Under the pieces are notes generated by a model. It did not search any database, was not told the DNA's origin, and was given only the letters and a program-made list of their open reading frames with translations. DNA of 64,000 bases from Lachnoclostridium sp. Marseille-P6806 (GTDB taxonomy: Bacteria; Bacillota; Clostridia; Lachnospirales; Lachnospiraceae), in the NCBI RefSeq assembly GCF_900625025.1, contig NZ_LR130575.1, positions 124,001 to 188,000 on the forward strand. Direction: 5' to 3'. This document shows positions 17,405-25,864 of this stretch, one piece after another. Both the position numbers and the translations under genes were made by a program. The first letter of the stretch is position 1, and the number at the start of each line of letters is the position of its first letter.

Positions 17405-18820
17405 ATGGAACGGAACAGCAGAAATACGGTTCTCCGCATTTTGATGGAGACGGAGCGCGATCCGGTTCGCTTCTCCGCGGAGCTCCGGCGGGCGCTCGAT
17501 GAGCGCGCGGAGCTGCCGGAGAACCAGAGAGCGTTTCTCAAGCGGCTTGCGGAGGGGTGCCTCGGCGACCGCCTGCGCCTTGATGCGGTGATCGATCGCT
17601 TTTCAAGGCAGCCTGCGGCTCGACTCCGGCCCGCCATACGCTGGATTCTGCGCATGGGAATCTATCAGATTCTTTATATGGACGCGGTGCCCGATGCGGC
17701 GGCCTGCAACGAGCAGGTGAAGCTCGCGAGGCGGTATGGCTTTGGAAACCTCGCCGGCTTCGTCAATGCGGTGCTGCGGCGCGTGGCCGCCGAAAAAGAG
17801 AGCCTGCGCGCGGAACTCTCCTCCGGGCGGACGGATATCCGCTATTCGATTCCGGACTGGATCCTTGCGCTCTGGCGGGAACAGCAGGGCGGGCAGCGCG
17901 CAGAGGAGATTGCGGAGATGATGAACCGGATCCGCCCCGTCACGATACGGCTCCGGGAATTTCTGTCTCCCGCCCGACGGGAGCGTCTCCTTGCAGAGCT
18001 CGCGGCAGCCGGTGCGGAGCCCGTCCCCTCCCGCTGGCTCCCGTATGCCTTTTCTCTGCGCGGCACAGCGGATATCCGGAGGCTCCCGGGCTTTGCCGAG
18101 GGGGCTTTCACGGTGCAGGACGAGAGCTCGCAGCTCTGCGCGGAGGCGGCGGGCATACGGGGCGGGGAGACCGTCTATGACGTCTGTGCGGCGCCGGGCG
18201 GCAAAGCCATGCACTGCGCGGATAAGCTCCTTGCCTGTGCGGCGGCAGGCAAGGACGGCGGAGGCCTTTCCGGCGCGGGTGGACTTCCGGCGGGCGCTTT
18301 GCATGCGGGCCGGGTGTTTGCCTTTGATCAGTACCCGGGAAAGCTTCGCCGCATCGAGGAAAATCTGGAGCGCATGGGGCTTTCGTCTCTGGTTACGGCG
18401 GGAATACGGGATGCGCGTGCCAAAATCCCGGAGAGCGAGAGGAAAACTGCGGATCTTGTGATCTGCGACGCTCCCTGCTCCGGGCTTGGCGTCATGGGGC
18501 GCAAGCAGGGTATCCGCTACCGCGTGACGCGGGAGGATCTGGATGTACTGGCGCACCTGCAGAGGGAGATTCTGCGCCGGGCCGCCGGCTACGGAAAGCC
18601 GGGCGGCGTTCTGATTTACAGCACCTGCACGATCAACAGGATGGAGAATGAGGAGAACGCGGAGTTTATCGAGCGCGAGCTGGGACTGCTCCCGGATCCG
18701 CTGAAAGGGCTGCTGCCGGAGGGACTTCCAGGGATCCGGGGCAATACCGTGCAGCTTATGCCGGATATTCACGGGACAGACGGCTTTTTCATCGCCAGAT
18801 TCCGTTTTCCGGAACGGTAG
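17405..18820 (+). CDS. rsmB: 16S rRNA m5C967 methyltransferase RsmB
   Basis: SAM-dependent methyltransferase that modifies 16S rRNA C967. It has an N-terminal NusB-like RNA-binding domain (about residues 1-140) and a Rossmann methyltransferase domain with APGGK, DAPCSGLG (one catalytic cysteine) and YSTCTI (the second). At 471 residues it is about 25 longer than usual: just after APGGK there is a Gly/Ala-rich insertion (about residues 275-300) before the conserved acidic strand VFAFDQ. No frame break accompanies it. The ATG at 17405 follows GGAGAGG. Confidence 0.92.
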   Translation: MERNSRNTVLRILMETERDPVRFSAELRRALDERAELPENQRAFLKRLAEGCLGDRLRLDAVIDRFSRQPAARLRPAIRWILRMGIYQILYMDAVPDAAACNEQVKLARRYGFGNLAGFVNAVLRRVAAEKESLRAELSSGRTDIRYSIPDWILALWREQQGGQRAEEIAEMMNRIRPVTIRLREFLSPARRERLLAELAAAGAEPVPSRWLPYAFSLRGTADIRRLPGFAEGAFTVQDESSQLCAEAAGIRGGETVYDVCAAPGGKAMHCADKLLACAAAGKDGGGLSGAGGLPAGALHAGRVFAFDQYPGKLRRIEENLERMGLSSLVTAGIRDARAKIPESERKTADLVICDAPCSGLGVMGRKQGIRYRVTREDLDVLAHLQREILRRAAGYGKPGGVLIYSTCTINRMENEENAEFIERELGLLPDPLKGLLPEGLPGIRGNTVQLMPDIHGTDGFFIARFRFPER

Positions 18821-18844
18821 GGCCGCTCCGCTGTGGAGATGCGT

Positions 18845-19873
18845 ATGACGGATATCAAATCACTGACGCCCGGGGAGCTCCGGCTCTATCTGGAGAGCTT
18901 TCATATGCCGCGGTACCGCGCGGATCAGATTTTTCGCTGGATCCATGTGCAGCTTGCGCGGAATTTTGATGAGATGACCAATCTTCCCGCTACGCTTCGG
19001 ACGGGGCTCCGGGAGAGCTTTGCGTGGAACACGCTCCGCATGGAGGACAGGCAGATCTCGGCGCTTGACGGTACGCAGAAGTTTCTGTTCGCCCTTCCCG
19101 ACGGAAATTTTGTCGAGAGCGTGTTCATGCGCTACCGCTTCGGCAACAGCGTCTGCATCTCCTCGCAGGTCGGCTGCCGCATGGGGTGCCGGTTCTGTGC
19201 GTCCACGCTGAACGGCTGGGAGCGGAACCTCGCCGCCTCCGAGATGCTGGAGCAGATCTATGAAATACGGCGGATCACCGGGGAGAAAATATCGCATGTG
19301 GTGGTGATGGGAACCGGGGAGCCTCTGGACAATTACGACAATCTGGTCCGCTTTCTCCGTCTTCTTTGCTGTGAGGAGGGGATGAATCTCAGCCAGAGGA
19401 GCATCACCGTCTCTACCTGCGGCATTGTTCCCCGGATCCGGAAGCTTGCCCGCGAGGGGCTGCAGATCACGCTGGCGCTCTCCCTGCATGCGGTGACGGA
19501 TGAGAGGCGGCGGGAAATCATGCCGGTCGCGGAGACCTATACCATCGAGGAGACGATGTCCGCGCTGCGCTTTTATTATGAGACGACCGGCAGGCAGGTG
19601 ACGTTTGAGTACACGCTGATCCGGGGCGTGAACGATTCCGTCTCCGATGCGGAGGGACTGTCCGCGCTGGCGCTCTCCCTGCGGGCGCATGTCAACCTGA
19701 TCCCGGTCAACCCCGTAAAGGAGCGCGGCTATGTGGAAACGGGCGCAGAGGCCGTGCAGGCGTTCAAAAACAGACTTGAAAAAAGCGGCGTTAATGTTAC
19801 TATTAGGAGAGAGATGGGCAGAGACATTGACGGTGCTTGCGGGCAGTTAAGACGCAGGCACATTTTGTCGTAA
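18845..19873 (+). CDS. rlmN: Dual-specificity RNA methyltransferase RlmN
   Basis: Radical-SAM enzyme that methylates C2 of A2503 in 23S rRNA and A37 in some tRNAs. The 342 residues have the CxxxCxxC cluster motif in GCRMGCRFCAS, the GTGEP SAM motif, and the catalytic C-terminal cysteine in GACGQL. The start at 18845 (MTDIKSL) is chosen because GTGGAG lies 6 bases upstream; GTG at 18833 and ATG at 18839 are in frame but lack a site. It lies 9 bases before prpC. Confidence 0.94.
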   Translation: MTDIKSLTPGELRLYLESFHMPRYRADQIFRWIHVQLARNFDEMTNLPATLRTGLRESFAWNTLRMEDRQISALDGTQKFLFALPDGNFVESVFMRYRFGNSVCISSQVGCRMGCRFCASTLNGWERNLAASEMLEQIYEIRRITGEKISHVVVMGTGEPLDNYDNLVRFLRLLCCEEGMNLSQRSITVSTCGIVPRIRKLAREGLQITLALSLHAVTDERRREIMPVAETYTIEETMSALRFYYETTGRQVTFEYTLIRGVNDSVSDAEGLSALALSLRAHVNLIPVNPVKERGYVETGAEAVQAFKNRLEKSGVNVTIRREMGRDIDGACGQLRRRHILS

Positions 19874-19882
19874 CGGAGAATT

Positions 19883-20626
19883 ATGCTGAAATCGGCCGCG
19901 ATCACCAATATCGGACAGAAACGAAAACTGAATCAGGACAGCTTCTACACCTCGGATGCCCCGGTGGGCAGATTTCCAAATCTGTATATCGTGGCGGACG
20001 GCATGGGCGGCCATCGGGCCGGGGACTTTGCCTCCCGCTATGCGGTGGACCGGGTGGTGGAGGCGATCCGCAGCTCCGACCGCGGGGAGCCGCGGGAACT
20101 GGTGCAGCGGGCGTTGGCAGAGGCAAACCGCGGACTTCGCGATACGGCGGCCGAGCATGAGGAATATTACGGCATGGGAACGACCTTTGTGCTGTGCACG
20201 GTGGACGGGGACCGGATGATGGCCGTCAACGTCGGGGACAGCAGGCTGTACATTGTCTCGGCGGACGGAACGATCCGGCAGGTGACGGTGGATCACTCTC
20301 TTGTGGAGGAAATGGTTCTTGCCGGGGGGCTTGATAAGCGGGTTGCGAGAACGCACCCGGACAAGAACATCATCACCCGGGCGGTCGGCGCGGAGGAGGA
20401 GCTTATGCTCGACTATTTTTCCGAGACGATCCGCAGCGGCGACACCATACTGATGTGTACCGACGGCCTCACCAACATGGTCGAGGATGAACGGATCGCG
20501 CAGATTGTTCATGAGGACGGCACGGAGGACGAGCGGGCCAGAGAGCTGGTGAATGAGGCGAACCGGAACGGGGGACGGGATAATATTACGGTAATTCTGA
20601 TTGAACCATATCCGATGGGAGAGTAG
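19883..20626 (+). CDS. prpC: PP2C-type protein phosphatase PrpC/Stp
   Basis: Metal-dependent Ser/Thr phosphatase of 247 residues that reverses the action of the PASTA kinase encoded next. The PPM signature is complete: NQDSF with Asp19, ADGMGGH with metal ligands Asp39 and Gly40, GDSRLY, CTDGLTN and the final GGRDNITV with the last metal-binding aspartate. It lies between rlmN and prkC, the standard Firmicute arrangement. The stop is followed by a 68-base gap before the kinase. Confidence 0.95.
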   Translation: MLKSAAITNIGQKRKLNQDSFYTSDAPVGRFPNLYIVADGMGGHRAGDFASRYAVDRVVEAIRSSDRGEPRELVQRALAEANRGLRDTAAEHEEYYGMGTTFVLCTVDGDRMMAVNVGDSRLYIVSADGTIRQVTVDHSLVEEMVLAGGLDKRVARTHPDKNIITRAVGAEEELMLDYFSETIRSGDTILMCTDGLTNMVEDERIAQIVHEDGTEDERARELVNEANRNGGRDNITVILIEPYPMGE

Positions 20627-20694
20627 CCCTGCCGTTTCTGCGGGAGGCAGCAGAAGAGCCGGCGCTGCACAGCAGCCGCGCAATGAGGTTTTGA

Positions 20695-22875
20695 ATGATT
20701 AAGATAGGAATGTTGATCGCCGATCGTTATGAGGTTCTTGAAAAAATCGGAACGGGCGGGATGTCGGATGTCTATAAGGCGAAAGACCACAAGCTGAACC
20801 GCTTTGTCGCCGTCAAGGTCATGAAGCAGGAGTTTGCGGACAATGCGAATTTCGTCTCCAAATTCCGCGTGGAGGCGCAGGCGGCCGCCGGGCTGATGCA
20901 CCCGAATATTGTCAATGTCTATGACGTCGGAGAGGAAAAGGGCGTCTATTACATTGTCATGGAGCTGGTCGACGGGATCACGCTCAAAAAATATATCGAA
21001 AAAAAGGCCAGACTCTCGGTCCGGGAGGCGGTCAGCATCGCGATACAGGTCTCCATGGGACTGGACGCGGCGCACAGAAATCATGTCATTCACCGGGATA
21101 TCAAGCCCCAGAACATCATCATTTCCAAAGACGGCAAGGTCAAGGTCACGGATTTCGGCATTGCGAAAGCGGCGACCAGCAATACGATCACATCCAATGT
21201 CATGGGCTCCGTTCACTACACCTCGCCCGAGCAGGCGCGCGGTGGGTACAGCGACGAGAAGAGCGACATTTATTCTCTCGGCATCACGCTGTTTGAAATG
21301 CTGACCGGGCGTGTCCCTTTCAACGGGGAGACGACGGTGGCGATCGCCATCAAGCACATCCAGCAGCCGATGCCCTCTCCCTGCGGCTTTGTCCCGGAAA
21401 TCCCCCGCAGCGTGGAACAGATTGTCCTGAAATGCTGCGAGAAGAGTCCGGACCGCCGCTATCAGAGCATGCCGGAGCTCATTGCGGATCTGAAAGAATC
21501 GCTCCTCCATCCGGAGGAGGACTTTGTTCAGCGCGTGGATCCCGATGAGGAATCGGCGACACGCATGGCGACGGAGCGCGACCGCAGAGATATCCGCGGA
21601 CAGTATGACCGGCGTCCCGAGCGTCCCGCTCCGGAGGAGCTGGACGACCCGGAGGAGATCGCACCCAGACGGCCGCGCGAGGGACGGCCGCGCAGCGCAG
21701 AGCCGATGCGGCTTGAGCGCGATGTGCGCCGCCGCTACGAAAAGGATGATTACGGGGACGACTTTAATGACGACGAGGACGATTACAGCCCCCGCATGGA
21801 GCGGCTTACCACCATTCTTTCCGTGCTGGCGGCGCTTCTCATCGGTCTTGTGATCATTTTCCTCGCGGGCCGCGCCATGGGCTTTTGGGGAAATGCCTCC
21901 GGGACGGATGACACCCGTGCGGAATCCGGCATGGTGGTCTTCCCGGACGGGATCGTCGGCAAGGATGTGGAAACGGCGAAAACAGAGCTTGAAAATCTGG
22001 GGCTTGTGCCGCAGGTGATCTATGCGCAGTCTTCGGAGTACGAATCCGGGAAAGTCATCTCCGCAAGCGCGGAGGCGGGGGCGGAGCTTGCCTCCGGCAC
22101 GGCGGTGGAGCTGACGGTAAGCGCCGGGACAGACGGAACCATGGTCGACGTTCCGGATGTAAAGGGACAGGACAAGGCGGTCGCCAAGTCCCAGCTTGCG
22201 CAGAAAGGCTTTAAGGTCAATGTGCAGGAGCTGCCGAGCGCGGATGTAGAGGCAGGCATCGTGATATCGCAGGATCCGGAGGGGAACAGCACCGCGCTGA
22301 GCGGAACGGTGGTTACGATCACTGTCAGCTCCGGCGAGGATACGACCGGCAAGGTGGCGGTGCCTACGCTCACGGGAATGACGGAGGAGGACGCTATGGC
22401 GCTCCTCGTGGAATCCGGTCTGGCGCTCGGCGAGGTCACGGAGGTGGACAGCGACGACAACAATCTGAAAGGGCTTGTGACGGAGCAGAGCGAGAAGCCG
22501 CGCAGCTATGTCGAGGAGGGGACGAAAGTCAACATCACGGTCGTCCGGGACAAGGCTGCGACATACAGTTACAGCGGAGACATCGCGGCGCCCTCCGCGG
22601 CGGAGAATCCGAATTACCGCCCGGGAACGCCGGTCTATGTCGTGATCATTGCGGCGGACGGTACGACGCTGCTCAATACGACCTACGACAGCTTCCCGCA
22701 GGCGTTCAGCATTCTCCATGTCTCCTCCGCCACGGCGACGCTTCAGATGACATGGGCCTATACGGCGGATTCGACGGTGACGACGGATCCCTCCACCGGT
22801 GCGGCGGTCACGGCGCCGGGCGGCACCAGTCAGCAGACAATCACCCGGGCGCTGACATTTACACCGGATACCTGA
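20695..22875 (+). CDS. prkC: PASTA-domain Ser/Thr protein kinase PrkC
   Basis: Membrane kinase of 726 residues that senses cell-wall fragments and controls growth and wall synthesis. The kinase domain (about 1-270) has GTGGMSDVYK, the lysine in AVKVM, HRDIKPQN (about 133-140) and DFG (about 153). A charged juxtamembrane stretch rich in Arg/Asp/Glu follows, then one membrane helix (about 370-393) and three extracellular PASTA repeats ending near residue 620. A threonine-rich C-terminal domain of about 100 residues continues beyond the PASTA repeats. ATG 20695 follows TGAGGTT; an alternative ATG at 20710 is less likely. Confidence 0.94.
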   Translation: MIKIGMLIADRYEVLEKIGTGGMSDVYKAKDHKLNRFVAVKVMKQEFADNANFVSKFRVEAQAAAGLMHPNIVNVYDVGEEKGVYYIVMELVDGITLKKYIEKKARLSVREAVSIAIQVSMGLDAAHRNHVIHRDIKPQNIIISKDGKVKVTDFGIAKAATSNTITSNVMGSVHYTSPEQARGGYSDEKSDIYSLGITLFEMLTGRVPFNGETTVAIAIKHIQQPMPSPCGFVPEIPRSVEQIVLKCCEKSPDRRYQSMPELIADLKESLLHPEEDFVQRVDPDEESATRMATERDRRDIRGQYDRRPERPAPEELDDPEEIAPRRPREGRPRSAEPMRLERDVRRRYEKDDYGDDFNDDEDDYSPRMERLTTILSVLAALLIGLVIIFLAGRAMGFWGNASGTDDTRAESGMVVFPDGIVGKDVETAKTELENLGLVPQVIYAQSSEYESGKVISASAEAGAELASGTAVELTVSAGTDGTMVDVPDVKGQDKAVAKSQLAQKGFKVNVQELPSADVEAGIVISQDPEGNSTALSGTVVTITVSSGEDTTGKVAVPTLTGMTEEDAMALLVESGLALGEVTEVDSDDNNLKGLVTEQSEKPRSYVEEGTKVNITVVRDKAATYSYSGDIAAPSAAENPNYRPGTPVYVVIIAADGTTLLNTTYDSFPQAFSILHVSSATATLQMTWAYTADSTVTTDPSTGAAVTAPGGTSQQTITRALTFTPDT

Positions 22876-22884
22876 GGAGGCGCT

Positions 22885-23787
22885 TTGCAGGGAAAGATCA
22901 TCCGAAGCCTCTCCGGCTTTTATGAAGTGCATACCGGGACGGAGCAGTACCGCTGCCGGGCGAGGGGTGTGTTCCGTTCGATGGGCGTAAAGCCGTTAGT
23001 GGGGGACGATGTTCTTTTTGACGTGACGGATCTTGCTTCCGAGCCGAAAGAGGGGAATGTGACGCGCATCCTGCCCCGGAGGAATCAGCTTCTGCGTCCG
23101 AGCGTGGCAAATGTCGATCAGGCGCTTCTTGTCTTTGCCATTACCCGGCCTGCGCCGAGCTATAATATGCTTGACCGTTTTCTTATCGCGATGCAGGAGG
23201 CGGGGCTGCCCGCCATGCTCTGCTTCAATAAGGCCGATCTCGCCGGTGAGGCGGAGAGGAATGAGCTGCGCGAGATTTATGAGCACTGCGACGCGTCCGT
23301 CCTGTTCATGAGCACGCGGGATCCGGCGGACGTAGAGCGGCTCCGGGAGCGGCTCGCGGGAAAGACGACCGTTTTTACCGGTCCCTCCGGCGTCGGAAAG
23401 TCGACGCTGATCAATCTTTTGTGCCCTGACGCGCAGATGGAGACCGGCGAGCTCACACGCAAGATTCAGAGAGGAAAGAATACCACGCGTCATGTGGAGA
23501 TTTTCTCGGCGGGGGACGGCGCCTATGTCTGCGATACGCCGGGCTTTACCTCGCTTTTTCTCGAGGGGATCGGCGCAGAGCAGCTGCGGGACTGCTATCC
23601 GGAGTTCGAGGGACCGGCGGCGCAGTGCCGCTTTCACGGCTGCCGGCATCTGGAGGAGCCCGGATGTGCCGTGCGGCAGGCCGCCCGGGAGGGAGCGATT
23701 TCAAGAATCCGCTACGAGAATTACCGTGAGCTGTATGAGGAACTGAAAAGCAGAAAACCGGTATACCGGAAAGATGCGCCGCGCTGA
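22885..23787 (+). CDS. rsgA: Ribosome small-subunit GTPase RsgA
   Basis: Circularly permuted GTPase that checks 30S subunit maturation. The motif order shows the permutation: NKAD (G4) comes before GPSGVGKST (G1) and DTPGF (G3). An N-terminal OB domain and a C-terminal zinc motif (CRFHGCRHLEEPGC) complete the 300 residues. The start is a TTG at 22885, supported by GAGGAGG 4 bases upstream and by the family-typical MQGKIIRSLSGFY opening. It begins 9 bases after prkC ends and is the last gene of the housekeeping block; a terminator follows. Confidence 0.93.
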   Translation: MQGKIIRSLSGFYEVHTGTEQYRCRARGVFRSMGVKPLVGDDVLFDVTDLASEPKEGNVTRILPRRNQLLRPSVANVDQALLVFAITRPAPSYNMLDRFLIAMQEAGLPAMLCFNKADLAGEAERNELREIYEHCDASVLFMSTRDPADVERLRERLAGKTTVFTGPSGVGKSTLINLLCPDAQMETGELTRKIQRGKNTTRHVEIFSAGDGAYVCDTPGFTSLFLEGIGAEQLRDCYPEFEGPAAQCRFHGCRHLEEPGCAVRQAAREGAISRIRYENYRELYEELKSRKPVYRKDAPR

Positions 23788-23829
23788 CCGCCCTGAGGGG
23801 GACGCCGTCCGCGCCGGGCTGCGAATGCG

Positions 23830-23882
23830 AAAATTCTGAATGTAAAAGTTCTAAATATAAAAGCTCTGAATGTGAAAGCTCT
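23830..23882. repeat. Degenerate 15-base tandem repeat, about 3.5 copies
   Basis: Units at 23830-23843, 23844-23858, 23859-23873 and 23874-23882 follow the pattern AAAAGYTCTGAATGT with a few changes. It lies between rsgA and its terminator and has no plausible coding role on either strand. Confidence 0.65.
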
Positions 23883-23902
23883 CCCTGCGGGGAGGGTTTT
23901 TT
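23877..23902 (+). terminator. Rho-independent terminator after rsgA
   Basis: AGCTCTCCC (23877-23885) pairs with GGGAGGGTT (23890-23898), allowing two G-T wobbles, across the 4-base loop TGCG. A run of T residues follows (23897-23902). It closes the def-to-rsgA operon. Confidence 0.8.
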
Positions 23903-23965
23903 GCGGCTTACAGGACAAAACGGGCTTATAGGAAAAATGTGCCGGCAATTTTTTACGTATCGCTG

Positions 23966-23995
23966 TTGACGAATACTTTCCTAGCGCACTAATAT
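23966..23995 (+). promoter_or_regulatory. Promoter of the GntR-ABC operon
   Basis: TTGACG at 23966-23971 and TAATAT at 23990-23995 are 18 bases apart; a second -10 reading, TATAAT at 23993-23998, overlaps it. The -10 lies inside the palindromic operator described next, so a bound repressor would block polymerase. Confidence 0.75.
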
Positions 23996-24012
23996 AATAG
24001 TGCACTAGGAAA
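23977..24012. promoter_or_regulatory. Palindromic operator of the YtrA-type GntR regulator
   Basis: The left arm TTTCCTAGCGCACTA (23977-23991) and the right arm TAGTGCACTAGGAAA (23998-24012) are inverted copies with 14 of 15 positions matching, around a 6-base centre. The site covers the -10 region and ends 15 bases before the regulator start. YtrA-subfamily GntR proteins are known to repress their own operons through such sites; binding here is inferred. Confidence 0.8.
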
Positions 24013-24026
24013 GAGAGGAGGACAGA

Positions 24027-24407
24027 ATGAATTATGACGCATCCATTCCGATCTACCTGCAGGTCGTGACCGCGATCCGAAAGGACATTGCATCCGGCGT
24101 GCTTCGGGCCGGCGACAAGCTGCCGTCCGGGCGCGATCTGGCAATCCGCTATCGGATCAATCCCAACACTTCCGTCCGGGTATATCAGGTACTCGAGCAG
24201 GAGGGAATCTGTCACACAAAGCGGGGGCTGGGAACCTTTGTCAATGAGGATCCCGGTCTGGTCGACAGGATAAGGCAGGAGATGGCGGATGAGCTGCTCG
24301 CATACTTCATGCAGAATATGCGGGAGCTCGGCTTTACGACAGAGGAAATTACGGACATGATACGGGAGGAGGAAAACAACGATGCTGGAAAGCAGAGCAA
24401 TCAGTAA
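24027..24407 (+). CDS. GntR-family regulator, YtrA subfamily
   Basis: Repressor of 126 residues. The N-terminal winged helix-turn-helix covers about residues 8-75 (PIYLQVVTAIRKDI, KLPSGRDLA, NPNTSVRVYQVLEQEG, GLGTFV). Only a short helical tail follows instead of a full effector domain, which is the YtrA layout. It starts after AGAGGAGG and overlaps the next ABC ATPase gene by 26 bases. YtrA-type regulators normally control the ABC transporter they precede, often in response to cell-wall-active compounds; the inducer here is unknown. Confidence 0.9.
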   Translation: MNYDASIPIYLQVVTAIRKDIASGVLRAGDKLPSGRDLAIRYRINPNTSVRVYQVLEQEGICHTKRGLGTFVNEDPGLVDRIRQEMADELLAYFMQNMRELGFTTEEITDMIREEENNDAGKQSNQ

Positions 24408-25068
24408 ATATTTTTTGAATAAGAGGGCGCTGGAGGATGTGACGCTTCGGATCGAGCCGGGCAGAATCTATGCGCTTCTCGGACCGAACGGGAGCGGAAA
24501 AACGACATGGATGAAGATCGCCGCCTCGCTCACAAAGCCGAGCGCGGGAGAGATGCTCTTTGACGGAGATCCGGTCGGGATCTGCAGCCGCCGTTCTGTC
24601 GCCTATATGTCCACAGAGCCGTATTTCTATTCATGGATGACAATCCGCGACGTCGGGCGCTACTATGAGGACTTTTTCGAGGACTTTTCCATGGAGCTCT
24701 TCCGTGAGCTTTTGGGGAAAATGGAGCTCTCAGAGGAGCTGAAAGTAAAGAATCTTTCTTCGGGAATGATGGCAAAGCTGAAAATCGCCGTCACGATTGC
24801 ACGGCGTGCGAGGGTATATCTTCTGGACGAGCCGCTGAACGGCATCGATCTGATCGCCAGAGACCGCATTATGGAGACGATTGTCGGCTCTCTCGAAGAG
24901 GGCGTCTCGCTGGTGCTGTCGAGCCATCTGGTCGAGGAAATCGAGACGGTTGTGGATACAGCGGTATTTATCCGCGGCGGGAAAATTGTGGAAATCTGTG
25001 ATACGGAGAATCTGCGCTCGGAGCACGGGCAGTCGCTTGCGGACCGCTACCGGGAAATCATGCAGTGA
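24382..25068 (+). CDS. ABC transporter ATP-binding protein
   Basis: ATPase subunit of 228 residues, likely working with the membrane protein encoded next. Walker A is GPNGSGKTT and Walker B LLDEPLNGID, with H-loop histidine in SSHLVEE. The signature motif is LSSGMMAK rather than LSGGQ, a form common in YtrB-like ATPases. The start overlaps the regulator by 26 bases, which implies translational coupling. The permease follows 31 bases later. Confidence 0.9.
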   Translation: MLESRAISKYFLNKRALEDVTLRIEPGRIYALLGPNGSGKTTWMKIAASLTKPSAGEMLFDGDPVGICSRRSVAYMSTEPYFYSWMTIRDVGRYYEDFFEDFSMELFRELLGKMELSEELKVKNLSSGMMAKLKIAVTIARRARVYLLDEPLNGIDLIARDRIMETIVGSLEEGVSLVLSSHLVEEIETVVDTAVFIRGGKIVEICDTENLRSEHGQSLADRYREIMQ

Positions 25069-25099
25069 GACGCTTCGGCGGATACAAAGGAGGATGTTT

Positions 25100-25864
25100 A
25101 TGTTAACGCTGTTCAAATATGAGGTTCGGAAAACCCTGTCTCTTAAAATCGCTGTCATCGTGCTGACCTTTGTCATGGAAGCGATCTTTCTGATCGGTTT
25201 TCTGTCGGGAAAGGGGACGAATTTTCAGAACGACGGGAGTTATGTGGGATTCCTTATGGCGGGAACCATAGGGCTGATGTTCTGCGGACTGCTGGGGCCG
25301 CAGCTCTGGGCCCTGCAGAGTATTCAGCTTCTTTACAGGGAACTGAATTCCAAGCAGAGCTATATGCTGTTCATGACGCCGAACAGCAGCTACTCGATTC
25401 TCGGGGCGAAGTTCCTTGAGAGCATGCTTTCTGCTGTTGCCGGCGGTCTTTTCTTCATCGCGCTCGCCGCTGTCGATGTACTTCTTCTTGTTGTGAATAC
25501 GGCGGGTATTCCGGGAGAGGCGTACCGCATGCTGCGGCTCGAGCTCGCTTCCGAGGGCCTGACGGCAAATGCGGCGCTCAGCGCTGCTCTGGGAATCCTT
25601 GTGTGGTGGATCAGCGTCATTGCAGCGGCATTTTTCTCCGTCGTTCTGCAGGCGGCGATTATGAACGGGAAGCGCTTCGGGGCGCTGATCAGCTTTGCCT
25701 TTTTTGTGGCCGTGTCCGTGCTCTGGGGATATCTGAAAGGCTTTGTGCTTCCGCACGGAAACGGACTGTCGGGACTGCTTCTTTTCATCGGCTTTGATGT
25801 TGTCATTGTGATCGCGCTTTACCTCTCGGCCGGCTGGATTATGGACCGGAAGCTGAGCGTATAA
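25100..25864 (+). CDS. ABC transporter membrane protein
   Basis: Integral membrane protein of 254 residues with about six hydrophobic helices, starting MLTLFKYEVRKT, an opening typical of ABC-2-like permeases. It has no ATPase motifs of its own and is the partner of the preceding ATPase. ATG 25100 lies 6 bases after AAAGGAGG; the in-frame ATG at 25094 touches the binding site and is unlikely. Function of the GntR-ATPase-permease group is probably export or defence against membrane-active compounds, by analogy with Ytr systems; the substrate cannot be told. Confidence 0.82.
   Translation: MLTLFKYEVRKTLSLKIAVIVLTFVMEAIFLIGFLSGKGTNFQNDGSYVGFLMAGTIGLMFCGLLGPQLWALQSIQLLYRELNSKQSYMLFMTPNSSYSILGAKFLESMLSAVAGGLFFIALAAVDVLLLVVNTAGIPGEAYRMLRLELASEGLTANAALSAALGILVWWISVIAAAFFSVVLQAAIMNGKRFGALISFAFFVAVSVLWGYLKGFVLPHGNGLSGLLLFIGFDVVIVIALYLSAGWIMDRKLSV

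Noticed and set aside
20509-22932. An 807-codon minus-strand frame opposite prkC
   Set aside because: Mirror of the kinase gene with His/Arg-rich composition and no motif; prkC on the plus strand is certain.
23721-24215. A minus-strand frame giving a repetitive Phe-Arg peptide
   Set aside because: It is the antisense reading of the 15-base tandem repeats in the rsgA-GntR gap and covers the promoter and operator.
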